A DNA stretch of 64,000 nt, from positions 8,460,088-8,524,087 of the forward strand of contig CM037593.1 of assembly GCA_021018995.1 (NCBI GenBank), in the 5' to 3' direction. The position numbers and the translations under genes were made by a program. How positions within the stretch are numbered: the first letter of the stretch is position 1; every line of letters starts with the position of its first letter. Below, in pieces: positions 20,830-32,489 of this stretch. The notes under the pieces are model-generated. The model ran no database searches. It was given only the letters and a program-made list of their open reading frames with translations, and was not told the DNA's origin. Source of the DNA: Chloranthus sessilifolius. Its lineage: Eukaryota; Streptophyta; Magnoliopsida; Chloranthales; Chloranthaceae.

Positions 20830-22220
20830 GAAAATTGGATAACGAATACTATTACAATAATATATATATTTTCTTACTAATCTGAATATCAAATCCAAAA
20901 AAGATGAATAATACTATTTTGAAAAATGTCATCCCAATAATAGAACAATCTACAATGTTAATTCAAGATCCAAAATAGAGAACAAAATTGAAACTTTCAA
21001 AACACTTAACGAAACTGAGTCATTCCATTGTGCAAACATTGGGTTCAAGCTCGCTCCTGCTCACTTTTGCCAATATTTTGGCAGCCCTCCTATGTAGTAT
21101 AAGTATGACTGAAGATATTCAGGGTCGTATATGAATGACAGACTATATTTGCAAATTACTTTATATTGTTATATTTCTATGAGTCATAAATATAAATTTT
21201 ATAATTATCATATAGAGGACAAATTTAATTCTTCTATTTCATCAATTATCATAATCTCAACCCGAAGTGTCAGAAGTGCGAAACATGTGCATTTAACTAA
21301 TATATATATAAAGAAAGAAAATTCTTTAGAAAATTGTGGTGTTGCCACATCAGCCTCTTTTGGTTTACTTTAATAGATTTAGATTATAACCGGTCTGGTT
21401 ACTATCTCTAAGTGTGAACAAAAAAAATATCGTTTTATAGGATATTTGCGCTCGATCTCTCTCTAAACTGGACCGGTCATTGATGGCAGCAATTATCGTG
21501 CCACAAGGTTGTAAGGACATCATCATGTCTAGAGGTGCGGATTCGATTAAAAAAAAATGGGAAAATTTTGTTTTTGGGTTCGGTTCAGCGTGAATCAATA
21601 TCAAACCAAAACAAGTTGAATATGGTTTGGTTCAATTTTTCATATATCTTTTTCCGTCTTCTGATCCTATATAATCGATTTTTGGTTTCCGTCACCCGAG
21701 ACTGAAACAAAAACAACTTAGAATTGGGTTGGTTTCTTCAATACTTGTCCCGGATCAAGTTACCGTTTTCAATCGGTTTCGGTTCATATATGAGCTCATA
21801 AGTCAGAACGACAAAGATTAGTTGAGATCAGTCACATTTTTTTTTTGACTAATGACAATATTTTTTATTTAGTGTGCCGAGTGAATGGAAGACCATGATA
21901 CAAAAATATATGCTATCAAAGATTGGAACAAAAGTGTTACTAGTACACCCTCTTTTGTTACTGCAACACCATTTAGTTTCGATGGCTTTAGATTAAATGA
22001 TGGAGATTATTTTTTATATATTCCACATAACAAAATTTAACTTCTACGTTAAATATTTACTATTATTTTTAATAGTAAATATTTTTAATGGAGAGGCTAA
22101 AAGATATATTATTTTTAGTGCGTAGAATGACCATCATCTAGTTGTTAGAATAAAATAACATTATTTATATTTAAGTGAAAAATTAGACTAGCATTTTCAA
22201 AAAAAATTAAGGGCCAACAT
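20830..22220. other. AT-rich non-coding stretch
   Basis: No gene recognised. At ~21520-21800 there is GGTTTCGG/GGTTCGG-rich sequence, probably a decayed MITE of the 7922-8229 kind. The short open frames here have no recognisable content. Confidence 0.6.
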
Positions 22221-22380
22221 TTGACCGTCATTTGATAGGTGTGCCAAGATCTCAGATCAACTTTGGAAGTCTGATTCAAGGGAATCAACGGCTCTCACAT
22301 GTGAAAAACCCTGATTATAGGTAGAGAATATTTGATTGCAAATACCATACCTATATAATAGTATAATGACTCTGCACAGG

Positions 22381-22794
22381 CATTTAAACACTAAATGGTG
22401 TTTAAATTATCTTACACCATTAAAATATTATTTTTTTAAGTTACACCACTGATGAAGTGTGATGTATCATTGTGTCATGCGACACAAATCTATAATCAAT
22501 CTAAGTTTTCCAAGTGGTAATCCATTGTTGGAACATGTTCCAACTAAAGGATCATGCTTCTAAGTTGATGTAAACCATCTGATCAATAAACTTTAATATC
22601 AGACATCAAAATTAATAATCGTTGTTATTAGACTGGACAAATAAGATCATTTGAATTTCTCAAAAGGTTTGAGTTTTGGACTCATAGTTCTTCAATTGAT
22701 GATGTATTACTTTGACGGTATGAATTCCCAAGATCATAAGCCAATATATGGTGTAAAATCGTTTTTAACACCAATTGATGCTTAAATCAGGAGA
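22381..22794. repeat. MITE of the TTTAAATGATCTTACACCA family, copy 2 (reverse)
   Basis: Left end CATTTAAACACTAAATGG with TTATCTTACACCATTAAAAT; right end (reverse strand) has GATTTTACACCATATATTGG. The interior matches 14131-14538 in reverse order. Confidence 0.65.
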
Positions 22795-22837
22795 GTCGGT
22801 CCCTATAATATTTTTTCAGAGCTGCTCATTTACTGTC

Positions 22838-23200
22838 ATTTAAGTACCAAAATGGTACTTAAATGATCGAATGTCATTGATGGTCTCAAGGCGTGGGCCA
22901 TCCACACTGCCAAAGTAATAGGTCATAAGTTGAAAGTCAGTGAGCCTAAAAGTCAAATTTTTTTGAGATGTTTTATCCATTCGATCTATGCATTCTAATA
23001 TCAACCGTCGTATTTAATTTTAATGACTAACATTCAAACTTGCCAATTGAATGATTCACGTCCACTTATGAGCATGATTCTTTGACTGTAACATTTTTCA
23101 ATAATTTTTTGCTGCCTGAGCCATTTAAATTGATCATAAATCCATACTATATGGCATATTAGGAAACCACACTATAGTATGAGATCAAAAGCTGATAAAT
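22838..23200. repeat. MITE of the TTTAAATGATCTTACACCA family, copy 3
   Basis: Starts CATTTAAGTACCAAAATGG, then the shared words GATCTATGCATTCTAAT and CACGTCCACTTATGAGCATG. The right end is degraded. Confidence 0.55.
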
Positions 23201-23499
23201 TGGTCATAAATCAGCTTTCGGCTTTAACATTTGTGAGAATCTGTTTTAAACGGAAGCCAAAAGCTGGAGCAACACCAAATAGATCAGACACCGTTCATTT
23301 ACATTGACTAACACAGTGGACCAAGTCACTCTCAAAATTTCATACAACCGTGAAAAATAGGAGGTAGAACTGTAGAAAATGGTATCCCATGGGCTTTGAC
23401 TCTATGAGTGGTCTTAGATTCACTAATATCCATATTTATGTTGTTGTCTTATACAGGAGACTTTTTCATACTGTAACCACTACGCCTAGTATACTAGAA

Positions 23500-23592
23500 A
23501 AAAAATCTAAGACCCTAGAGAACTAGAGAACGAAGAAGAAGAAGAAGAAGAAGAAGAGGACAGCGTCATTTGAAGCTGTTGATTCTCGAGGT
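23500..23592 (+). other. Possible 5'UTR exon of an unidentified plant gene
   Basis: CTAGAGAACTAGAGAACG, a (AAG)n run (23530-23557), and TTGATTCTCGAG followed by GTAAGTTCG, a textbook splice donor at ~23593. Purine-rich leaders with (GAA)n and a leader intron are common in plants. No open frame or partner exon is identified; the MULE begins 270 bp downstream. Confidence 0.3.
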
Positions 23593-24206
23593 AAGTTCGT
23601 AAATATCTTGCCTAATTTTGTTTTCAATGTTCAGATCATATATAGAAAGCATATAGTTTTCGGGAGATCCTTGCTTTAGTTGTTGCATTCACAAATTTGG
23701 CTTGATCTCCTGAACCCTAAAACCTAAATCTTAAACCCTATCCGTTTTGGGTACACTAATTTTTCATGTTATTAGTTTTTAATGCAATGGTTTCCAATTT
23801 TCTAATTATTTATATGTAGGTGTATACTTTTTGATTTAATGAGTGTTTGGAATATTATAATAAGGGAAATTTTCGTAATCGAACCTGTCAGATTCACCAT
23901 TTTCGTCAAGAGACCCTATAGTTTCTCCTTTCACCAAACCGACCAGCTTGTAGCCGAGCCGACGCCCTCCTTTATGATTTACCGAAATTACCGCCAAGCT
24001 AATAAATTGCCGTAAAATATTCAAGTCATTACTGTTTTACTTTTTTTACTTTTTACTTTTCATTCGAAGTCGGTGGAAGGTGTAAGTTAGAAATCAAATT
24101 ATCTTCTATTGCTGTAGAATTTTTTCTTCCTCTATTGACGGTCTATATTTCAAAGTAATTTTTTTTTTCATTTTCCCAATGACGGAGCGATATCGCACCT
24201 TTAAAC

Positions 24207-24335
24207 AGTCGGTATTGACTGTTTCGAAGGTCGATATTGACTGTTTCGAAGGTCGATATTGACCGTTTAGATAGTTGATATCGATTGTTTAGTAAGTCGA
24301 TATCGACTGTATAGGAAGACAATATCGTTCTCTTA
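24207..24335. repeat. Subterminal palindromic iterons, MULE left side
   Basis: Five or six units of about 22 bp with the core GGTCGATATTGACTGTTT or GTCGATATCGAC, a near-perfect dyad. They lie ~350 bp inside the left end. Confidence 0.85.
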
Positions 24336-24431
24336 GCCTGATTATATATTACAGTTCATTTAAATAATTTGTGTTAATATGAGACTCACTCATTTCCTTT
24401 TTATTACAGTTCATTTAAACAAGCTGTCAAG

Positions 24432-26439
24432 ATGGTCGTACAACGGGCTATTGCCAAATGTTCCCCTATTGGCATTTGGAAGCTCTACGATGACGCTAGT
24501 CCGAGGCGAAAGGAGTTGCTGAGAGCATCAGTTTTCGGTGGGATATTTCAAATGCCAAAGGGTGTGGGTTTTCTTGGAGATGTCGTCGATGCGATGTTGA
24601 GTTTTTGGGTTGAAAAAAATCACTTCCGAATCGGGAAGACTGATGTCTATCTTCGGAAGATGGACATTGCATTAATACTGGGTATTGCCGTAGTTGGCCC
24701 CGAACAGTATACCCCCTCCGTTAAACCACCGGAAGAAGAAACTATTCGCTACAAATATTTTCGTGGATTGCCTACCGGAAAAATTCTCCGCTCTCATATA
24801 GACTTTGGAATGAGGAGAGCGGAAAGTGACGACGATTTTGTAAAGTTGTCTCTTCTATTTGTGCTGTGTACATTTCTTTTTCCCGGGTCCCACCATCAAC
24901 TGGCGGAAGAGCACGTCGACCTCATCGATGACGTCGAGAATTTCAATCGAACTCCTTGGGGTCTTCATGTGTACCATGACTTGCTTGAGTATATAATGAA
25001 GGGCGTGGCCAGTAGAAAGGCTGCCGACATGGGTAAAACCTTTAAGTCGTTCAACGTTTATGGCTGCATTTGTGTACTTCAATGGTGGGCTTATGAGATG
25101 CTGCCACAAATCTCACCTGAAAGAACGCCCCTGAAGAACCCTTTCCCACGATTGTTGAAATGGGCGGAGAAAGCGCAATCAAGGATGAAAGGCTACACTC
25201 TTGGAAAGATGCTGAACAACAAGGTATGATGTCTTTTTAAATACGTCAAATTTCTAAAGCTAATGATTGTAAAGAATACCAATGTCGATTGAATAAGGGG
25301 TCGATACCGACCTCTTAAAGAGTCGATATTGACTGCGTACAGAGTCGATACCGACCGTTTAAGGAATCAATACCGTGCACTTATATTCTATTTTCGATTT
25401 AGTGTTCTGATATTTAAGTTTTTTCTTTTTTTTGTAAGGTTTATGCTCCCCTCGAACCGATTTCCTTTGAGTTAGAGATACCCGTCGTACGAGAATATCT
25501 GAGAGATCGAAAGGTCGTTGGGGCGAAGAGGAAAGAGGTTGATGAAGAGGTGAAATTCAAGAAATTTGTAGAAGTGGAAGTGGATGTGCGGCCAAAGAAA
25601 AAGAGAAATTACATTTCGGTTGACATTGACGAGGAAGGTTTTGACGCTCAATCGATGTCGGACGAAGAATCATCCTCGGAAGAGGGTCCCGTCCATTTAG
25701 AGCGATCGAGAACAAGGGAGGTCACGAAGGAGAGTGCCAGTGCACCGACCTCCTCTAGTGAATCGTTATTGAGGAAGATCGACGGTCTGATACTCGACAA
25801 CTTAAAACTCACCCAGAGACTCACCCAGAGAGTGAGCCATTTGGAGCAAGAGAATGAGCGGCTCGTGACACGATGCAACTCCTTGGATGAACGACTCACT
25901 TCAAGGGATGTGGAGCTGCAGACGATGAATCACTCAAACATGTTGATCAGAAAGGACCAACTGATTCTGAAAGAACTTCTTCAAACGATTTTGGAGGCTA
26001 CACGTAAGGTATGTGTTATAACGTAGTTTGTATAGGTGAATATAATATATTCCAGCTTTCTAATAATGTTTCATTGGATGGTCAGGATATTGTTATCTCG
26101 GAGCTGCTATCAAAGGTGCCTAGTACAACCTTCGATATGACATCTTCAACCGATAAGAGACCTCCTTCCATACATGAGGACGCGACAGCTAGTCCGGCAG
26201 TTGGTGACGAGCAACTCGAGTCTCAAGCCGATAAGGGACCAACTGGTGATGAGCAACCCACTTCCCAGTTTACGGGTGTGCCTGAGCAACAAATTGACAC
26301 TTGCTTGAGACCTCATAAACTCACGAAACACATTGTCGTGAAACCTAGGACCGAGCGAAAGGGACCCCCGAAAAAAAAGCTTGTAACGGAGAGGGCCATT
26401 GAGGAGACGTTGGTCGTTGACACCATTGAGCAGACATAG
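24432..26439 (+). CDS. MULE-borne plant-mobile-domain/DUF1985-like protein with coiled coil
   Basis: Three exons, 24432-25223, 25439-26008 and 26056-26439, with GT-AG junctions and phase 0, predict 581 residues without a break. The N-terminal ~260 residues (FGGIFQMPKGVGFLGDVVDA, VYLRKMDIALILGIAVVG, NVYGCICVLQWWAYEMLPQ) have the layout of transposon-associated plant mobile domain or DUF1985 proteins: a helical region, a repeated G-F/L-x-LG pattern, then a W-rich segment. A basic RPKKKR (about 315-320) could be a nuclear localisation signal. An acidic Ser-rich stretch and a Leu heptad coiled coil follow (~372-450), and the C terminus has GPPKKK. Such genes ride on some plant MULEs; their role in transposition is unknown. 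Intron 1 contains three of the element's palindromic repeats. Domain naming is by resemblance only; I see no Ulp1 protease domain. Confidence 0.72.
25283..25378. repeat. Palindromic iterons inside intron 1 of the MULE accessory gene
   Basis: Three or four units GTCGATACCGACC/GTCGATATTGACTG spaced ~22-24 bp, the same unit as at both MULE ends. Confidence 0.8.
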
Positions 26440-27560
26440 GAGCAAAAATACATGATGACAACTCTTTATTTAGTTTTGAATTTCAATGTTGGCCATTATT
26501 TATGCAGCGCCTATGTAAGCATCATCGTTGACGACTCTTTAGACAGTCGTTCGATTGTTTACTTATTGGCTATGTTAATATTACATCCCAAATTTATGAC
26601 TAATCGAATTTGTATATTCTAAGTTTTTGAGCAAATGTGCATTCAAAGCAAATGTACATTTCAAATTTGTAAATATTGCATTCCAAATTTAGAACTATTA
26701 CGAATCGAATTTTCGGCCAAACTTTGTCTCGTAACGCTCCTTGTACGATCTAGCCGACTTCTTATACTATTTTTGGATGCGATCTATCTCCATCCACCGC
26801 GCGTGAATTGCAATCCTATCATCTATCGACAGATGACTTGTGTCAAATTTATACTAAAGTGTCATAATTTCGGAGGATGATTCTGTATCGGAGGTTCTTT
26901 CACTCTTGAAATTTAAAAGAGTTACAAAGGCGATCATTATAAAGGAAAATTTTCATATAATAAAAGCGGTACCATTAGTGGTCGTGAAATGAGTCTGACA
27001 GTTCCCCCGTCCACAACTTCGAAAGTTTCAGGGCGTAAACAATGTCTTGCCCTCGCCGAAGGTACAAAGTCCATAATTATCGTTTATATTGTGTTACGGA
27101 AGCGACGTACTTTCATAATGGAAAATACAGACCAATATGTAAGTTGCCAAAATATCCCATTTCTTAATAGAAAATGCAAGTTGCCAAAAAATCATATTTG
27201 TTAATAGAAAATGCAAGTTACCAATCCCTTAATGGAACAATATCGCTCTGATGGAAGAGTGTTAACGATCTCTTAGAGGATTGCTAGCGATCTCTTAATA
27301 GAGCCATATCGATCATCATTGCTTGAATTAGAAAGTGATTTACTATATAAAGGAGGCACGTACTCTATCAACACATCGGTTCAATTGCCATGCAACTCCT
27401 GCGATTGTGATCATACTCACTGCACCTTCCACATTGTAGGGCTCTAACTTCACCTTTAGACCTTATCATTCTCTTCATCAGGCATCCAACTTGCTTTCGG
27501 GAATTATAGGATGGTCTCGCTTTCATATTTTTCAGCAGTTGGTCAGCTTGAATTTTCCAT
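26440..27560. other. MULE interior between the convergent genes
   Basis: No convincing gene. On the minus strand near 26880-26690 are frame pieces with charged composition (e.g. SARSYKERYETKFGRKF) but no recognisable family. A further small cluster of ATCG-containing units lies at 27236-27320. The 3' part of the transposase gene may extend into this area. Confidence 0.5.
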
Positions 27561-29663
27561 TGGCTTTTATCGAAGGTGAGAACCTATTATTCGTCGTATG
27601 ATTATCTAAAGCAAGCGGTGAAAAATCACTTTTTACAGAAGTTATAGTAATCGTAACTTCTTCGATTGATGGCCGCAACGGCATGCGAGTAAGGTAAACT
27701 ATGAATGTGCCAACGACGACAAATACATGTCTTATGTTCCAAGTTGACGTGATGTATGAAATTCTCGAAATTCACTTAGAAATGATCCCGCATGTATGGT
27801 TGAGCTCTCTTTCTACCAGCTCATTAGAGCACCTTCTTCATGTGCTCGCCTGCTTTCGGGCAGAGAAGAGTGTTCCAATTATTAGATCTCTATTGGCGCT
27901 TTTGAAAATAATCGGGGACTTTCTCTCTAATAGTTCTGATTAAGTCGATTATTGGTTTCTCCCGAGCTAGCTTCAGTACGTTATTCAAGCTTTCAACATT
28001 ATTCGTAGTGAGAAAATCGTACTGCCTTCATTTGAAATGTGTGCGTGCCCAATGCTTCGGGTCTATTTTACAAATATACTCTACGCCCCGAGGATCAACA
28101 TTTTCCTTGATTTTGTTCATAAAATAATCAAACCACTCTACTGAATATGCACGCACAACGCACTACCATAGATCCAATGCACCGTTCTTAGGATGTGTCA
28201 AATTCTGTGTCATATGTCGCATGTAGTAGCTGTGATATGCGTTAGGAAAGATTCATTTCACCGCATTTATTATTTTACCCTTCGACCTGTCCGTGATAAT
28301 AACGAAATTTTTGTTAAACTGATCGATTACGAACGCATCTATCCGTTCAAGAAACTACATCCACGTATCCTCTTCTTCTACCTCGACGACGACGAACGCT
28401 AATGGTAATATATGGCCATTACCGTTTTTCACCGAGGCGATAAGTATGATCCATTCGAAACGTCCCTGTAGGTGTGTGCAATTTACAAACAATATGCGAC
28501 GAAGTGTATTGCGATAGCTTCTGATGCATGGGCCAAAACTCCAAAAAAATCTTTGAAACTTACCGTCAGGCGTAGGTTGAAAGGACGTTCGTAAATTAGC
28601 ATCTACCCTCTCCATCCTTCATGTAGGGCAGTAGATCCACAAATTGCCCTTGCCAACTGCCCCCAATATCGTTCAGGGCGAGTTCTTTTCCTCTCCAAGC
28701 CTTAAAATATTTTATTTGCACGTTATAAGCTTTTGCAATGTCAAACATTATCGATGCAGGTGTGTAGTCGAATCCTTTTATAAGTTTCTCCCGTACATAG
28801 TTGGCTACGAAGGAGATTGTTGCATTATGGTGACCGTGCGCTCCGATTTTAGGAGCCCCGTATGTGTGAGTACTATTGAACGTCTTAATTTTGAAAGAGT
28901 CAAGCCCATTCAATTTAGACGCATGTATTCGCCACAAACAATTGGGTTCGTAGCATCCTACTATCACTCGATAACTAGTGGTTTTCAAGGGCAGGATTTG
29001 GAAGTTTTTCTCCACCGCGTGTTCTTTCAGTGCTCTTTGGAATGTTTGCTTGTCTTTGAAGACCTCTCTAATTTTAAACATCCAATTCCGGTATTCGATT
29101 TCTGCATCTTGATCGAAAGAGTCGCCCGATGTCTCTGACCCTTCGTAATCTTCGTCTACTGGAGGGTTATCAATGCTTTTCACGAAATTTCTCGGATCCT
29201 CTTTTCTAAACCCATATGGTTCGCTATCATAGTATTGAGCGTTTTCTTCTAAGTTATCTTCATTAGGGGTTGAGGATGACTACGCCCTTCACTAGCGGTG
29301 TTCTCAGGTGGTTGAGTAGACCCTTCACCACCGGGGTTTTGATGTTGTTGATTAGGCCCTTTACCGAAGGGTTCTGACGTGGTTGACTAGACCCTTCACC
29401 GAAGGGGTGCTCATAACAACATTGTTGGGGTTGAGCTCCTCCGGTAATCCCCATCGATGGAATGGTAGAACATAATTCGCGAGTCAACCAAGTTGTGAAT
29501 CCACTGGGGAAGAGATGATCGAAATCGTCTTCATCCCCCATCCTTTCTAACTTGTAGTCTAACTCTTGACGACATTGTTGTGACCCATGTACATATTTTA
29601 ATGGGTCATCCTATGATTCAACTGGAGCATTGCTTAAATCAATAGTTGCTTTACTAACCGACA
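27560..29663 (-). pseudogene. mudrA-like MULE transposase, broken
   Basis: Read right to left. ATG near 29663 (MSVSKATIDLSNAPVES, then an in-frame stop). Next come acidic sequence and a repeated VKGL(I/L)N module, then MFKIREVFKDKQTFQRAL and the MuDR zinc/WRKY-like box (VGCYEPNCLWRIHASKL, THTYG). The MULE catalytic domain follows: QPTPDGKFQRFFWSFGPCI, then FVNCTHLQG where intact relatives have DGTHLKG, so the first catalytic Asp is Asn here. Then FVIITDRSKG with the second Asp, and YDFLTTNNVESLNN. A frameshift near 29263 and several stops interrupt it. The SWIM finger was not located. The product would bind the ends and cut DNA if intact; this copy cannot. Confidence 0.85.
29283..29410. repeat. 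Minisatellite in the MULE transposase N-terminal coding region
   Basis: About four imperfect 33-48 bp units built on CCCTTCACCGAAGGGGT or variants, giving repeated VKGL peptides on the minus strand. Confidence 0.75.
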
Positions 29664-30185
29664 TCTTCGCCGTAATATCGTCGTCATCGCCTAAACGACT
29701 GTTTCGTATATAGGTCCATCCTCGTCAAACTTACATGGTTGAAAAGAATGGTTATTCACAAAATCGGTCCTGGCAAGAGGTACTTGTTCAGCTTCGACTC
29801 GGAAGAATGGCGGTTTTTTAATAATAAATATCTTTATGGTGTCCACTCGGCTTTATAAAACGTAAATTGAGAGGCCAAAATCATTCGAGTCCAAAATGTC
29901 GGCAAACATAGGGGTATTCACTATCTTCATAGAGAACTTTACGGAAAGTGTTTCATCCACCATTGCAAAACTGATAACGTACGTTCGCTTTATGAATTAT
30001 TCATAAGAAATACCCATCGAAATGGAAAGAAGTCACCGTCGCTCACCTTCATATAAGCCATCAGCGCTTACAAGAAAACTCATAGTGACAGAGAAGAGGA
30101 ATGCCCATCTCTGATACTATATGTTGAATAATACAAAGAAAGGGGTCATAAGGCAGATGACATAAAGGGTGATGAAGTCTGCCTA

Positions 30186-30382
30186 TACAATCAATACCGA
30201 CTATATAGACAATCGATACCGATTGTATAAACCGACGATACCGACTTTATAGATAATCGGTATCGACTGTTTAAAAAGGCGATATCGACCGTTTATACAA
30301 TTGGTATCGATTGTCTATAAAGTCGGTATCGACGGTTTATACAATCGGTATTGACCGTTTATACAATTGGTATAGACTGTCT
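30186..30382. repeat. Subterminal palindromic iterons, MULE right side
   Basis: Eight or nine units of ~22 bp, e.g. CGGTATCGACTGTTTA and CGATATCGACCGTTTATAC. The largest of the four clusters, ~480 bp from the right end. Confidence 0.85.
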
Positions 30383-31000
30383 TGTCTACGAATGCGATAA
30401 CATTTCTTTAAAAAAAAATTACCAATAAAATATAACTCTTTTTTATACTATACCATTATGAAACCCCAAGAAATTGAAAATGAGATTTACACTGGATAAT
30501 CTGAATATATCTCGTGTCGTAATGGCAAACTGTAGGGTTTTTTTTTTTCCAATGGCAAAATGCAAGGTCTTCTTCTCCCAAACCTGTATTTTCTACTTCC
30601 AAACTGTAGCAGACTGGATTGAGGAAGAAGATGTCTTCACCTTTGCCACCTCTAACTTTTTATTAATTGGAACAGATTAAAATGAGGAAGAAGGGGTTGC
30701 TTTTCTGAGTTAAAGAAAGTCATAGAAGGGGTATCTTCGACTTTTTACTCTCCTTAGGGTTGGGTCGGCTTGGAGCTGGTCGGTTTGGTGAAAGGTGAAC
30801 ATATAGGGTCTTTGACGGAAAAGGTGAATCTGACAGGGTCGAGTAGGGAAATTTCCCTTATAATAATATAATATATTTTTTAATTTCTATTTATTATTTT
30901 CTTCCCTAAAATTTATTTTATTTTTTAACATTAGATTATATTTATTATGGATATTGCAGTTACACATTTACAGTGGTTGGTTTACTTTGATTCACTCTGC

Positions 31001-31005
<5 letters not shown>

Positions 31006-31050
<45 letters not shown>
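31006..31050. repeat. (TA)n microsatellite
   Basis: About 22 TA units about 140 bp right of the MULE. Confidence 0.95.
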
Positions 31051-31055
<5 letters not shown>

Positions 31056-31106
31056 TTATTTTAAAATAATGGCACATGAATGCCTTTATCCCATGCCTGT
31101 CAACTT

Positions 31107-31373
31107 ATTGGGCCATGTGGTACATGTCTTTGAGCAATCCAAGTCATCAAGTAGATCATTATCAAACTAAAGTAGGCCAAAGAATCACTCTCACTGGAGG
31201 ATTTGAACCATCCAATCTATGAATTCTAAAATTGACAATTGTTCATCTTTTTTTTATTGATTGAAGTTAAAGTGCACCAATCGGATAGTTTTTTTGCAGA
31301 GACTTGTATCAACGATAGGCTGGCAGTTAAACTACTTGGATTGGTCAAACATGTGCGCCATGTGGCCTAAGAG
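31107..31373. repeat. MITE of the CCACATGGCACA family, copy 2
   Basis: Ends GGGCCATGTGGTACATGTC...GCAATCCAAG and (reverse strand) GGCCACATGGCGCACATG...CCAATCCAAG pair over ~40 bp. The interior matches 59455-59695 (GATTTGAACCATCCAATCTA; AAAGTGCACCAAT). Confidence 0.7.
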
Positions 31374-31449
31374 TTGGTGGTGATAGGATAATTTGTGTAG
31401 CTACCCCAACCCCATAGGGGTTTAGGTGCCACTAGCTAAATATGGGGCC

Positions 31450-32489
31450 GCAACCCATTTTTTTTTGTAGAACCGTACAATGTTTCCACAAGTTAAATTT
31501 AAATGTTTAAAGTCTCTTAGCTTAAAATCAAACTTAAATGTTGCGATGCTGATTATTATGGGTGTTTTAAAATTCTTCAGCTATTGACCTTTGAATTGCA
31601 TCCATCTCCCGCTACAAAATTGGGTTCATCTTCAGGTCCTCTTGCCTGCATCAATGAATAGCCCAGCTATACTGTACCATGCGAATTTTGCATAAGCTAA
31701 GGCTTCTTGTCTAATATAATTGTGGATTGTTATACTTGCTATCAATATTTTCATGTGGGTCTGCAACGGAAATTGCGACACAACTTCTAAAAGAGCAAAC
31801 GTGATTTAAGCACACCAAACCACCGTTTGTTTACATTCCTCAATGATGAATGTGCATGATTGAATAATTCATTCATGTCATGTGGGCGCCCACTCTGTCT
31901 AGATGATAACGTGTGCCTCGGTATGGTGTTATAAACCCCATTATGTTTTGCTATCCAACGTCAAAGACGTAGTATTTTCATGACTAATGAAAAGTTTATT
32001 ACATACCTAATGACTAAGATATACTGACTAGGAGGAGCATGAGGAAATCCAGTGCTGGGTTGCTTATAGCTTCAAGGAGAATACGAGTCATTGGTAGTGC
32101 CCTCTCACCCGACATATACAATGGTAAATCATGCAACCATCACATTCGGAGCAAAAATTTTCCTCTACAATATTTCAGTTGATGTTATAATGGCAGATAG
32201 ACCTCAATATGTGCGCCATTGATTACTCCCAACACATTTCCAACAAGGAGACACCAGACTCTTAAGGATATATTCCATCCAATCTAGCAACCTCCAAGGA
32301 TACAAGGCTCTAAGGGTATGATCAACCTAATTTACCTGCCTCTTAAGGGTATATTTAGCAATGATTAAAGAGGAAAATCTAGAGCCCTTAAAAGAATGTA
32401 CCTATCTCTATTTTACTTTTGGATGAATGAAAAGAGATGGATTTTTCTAAGCTATGTATATAACTTAAGCTGTTTGGGCTTCAAAAGCT
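31450..32489. other. Non-coding stretch apart from the Harbinger relic
   Basis: Outside 31990-32250 I see no gene or clear repeat. Confidence 0.55.
31990..32250 (-). pseudogene. PIF/Harbinger transposase relic
   Basis: On the minus strand, in shifting frames: VGNVLGVINGAHIEVYLP (relatives read DGTHI, so the first catalytic Asp is Asn), then IFAPNVMVA, FTIVYVG, EGTTNDS (with the second Asp), and SRILLEAISNPALDF-like sequence. This is the DDE_Tnp_4 pattern. At least three stops or shifts in 260 bp. The remainder of the gene and the TIRs were not found. Confidence 0.75.

Larger units (their letters stand above)
23860..30861. mobile_element. Mutator-like element (MULE), 7.0 kb, with TIRs and target duplication
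   Basis: Inverted ends of about 105-115 bp: left ATAAGGGAAATTTTCG ... CCTGTCAGATTCACC ... TTTCACCAAACCGACCAGCT, and on the reverse strand at the right the same order with few changes. The 9-bp flanks AATATTATA (23851-23859) and AATAATATA (30862-30870) match at 8 of 9, the Mutator duplication length. It holds a spliced accessory gene on the plus strand (24432-26439) and a broken mudrA-like transposase on the minus strand, converging toward the centre. Four clusters of ~22-bp palindromic repeats are spread through it. With a broken transposase it can move only with help from another copy. Confidence 0.9.

Noticed and set aside
21020-21060. B-box-like GGGTTCAAGCTC as a SINE or tRNA
   Set aside because: No A box, no cloverleaf and no tail nearby. 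The same applies to CAAGTTCGAGCC at ~47108.
27701-27943. 80-codon plus-strand frame in the MULE
   Set aside because: Antisense to the transposase 3' region; no domain.
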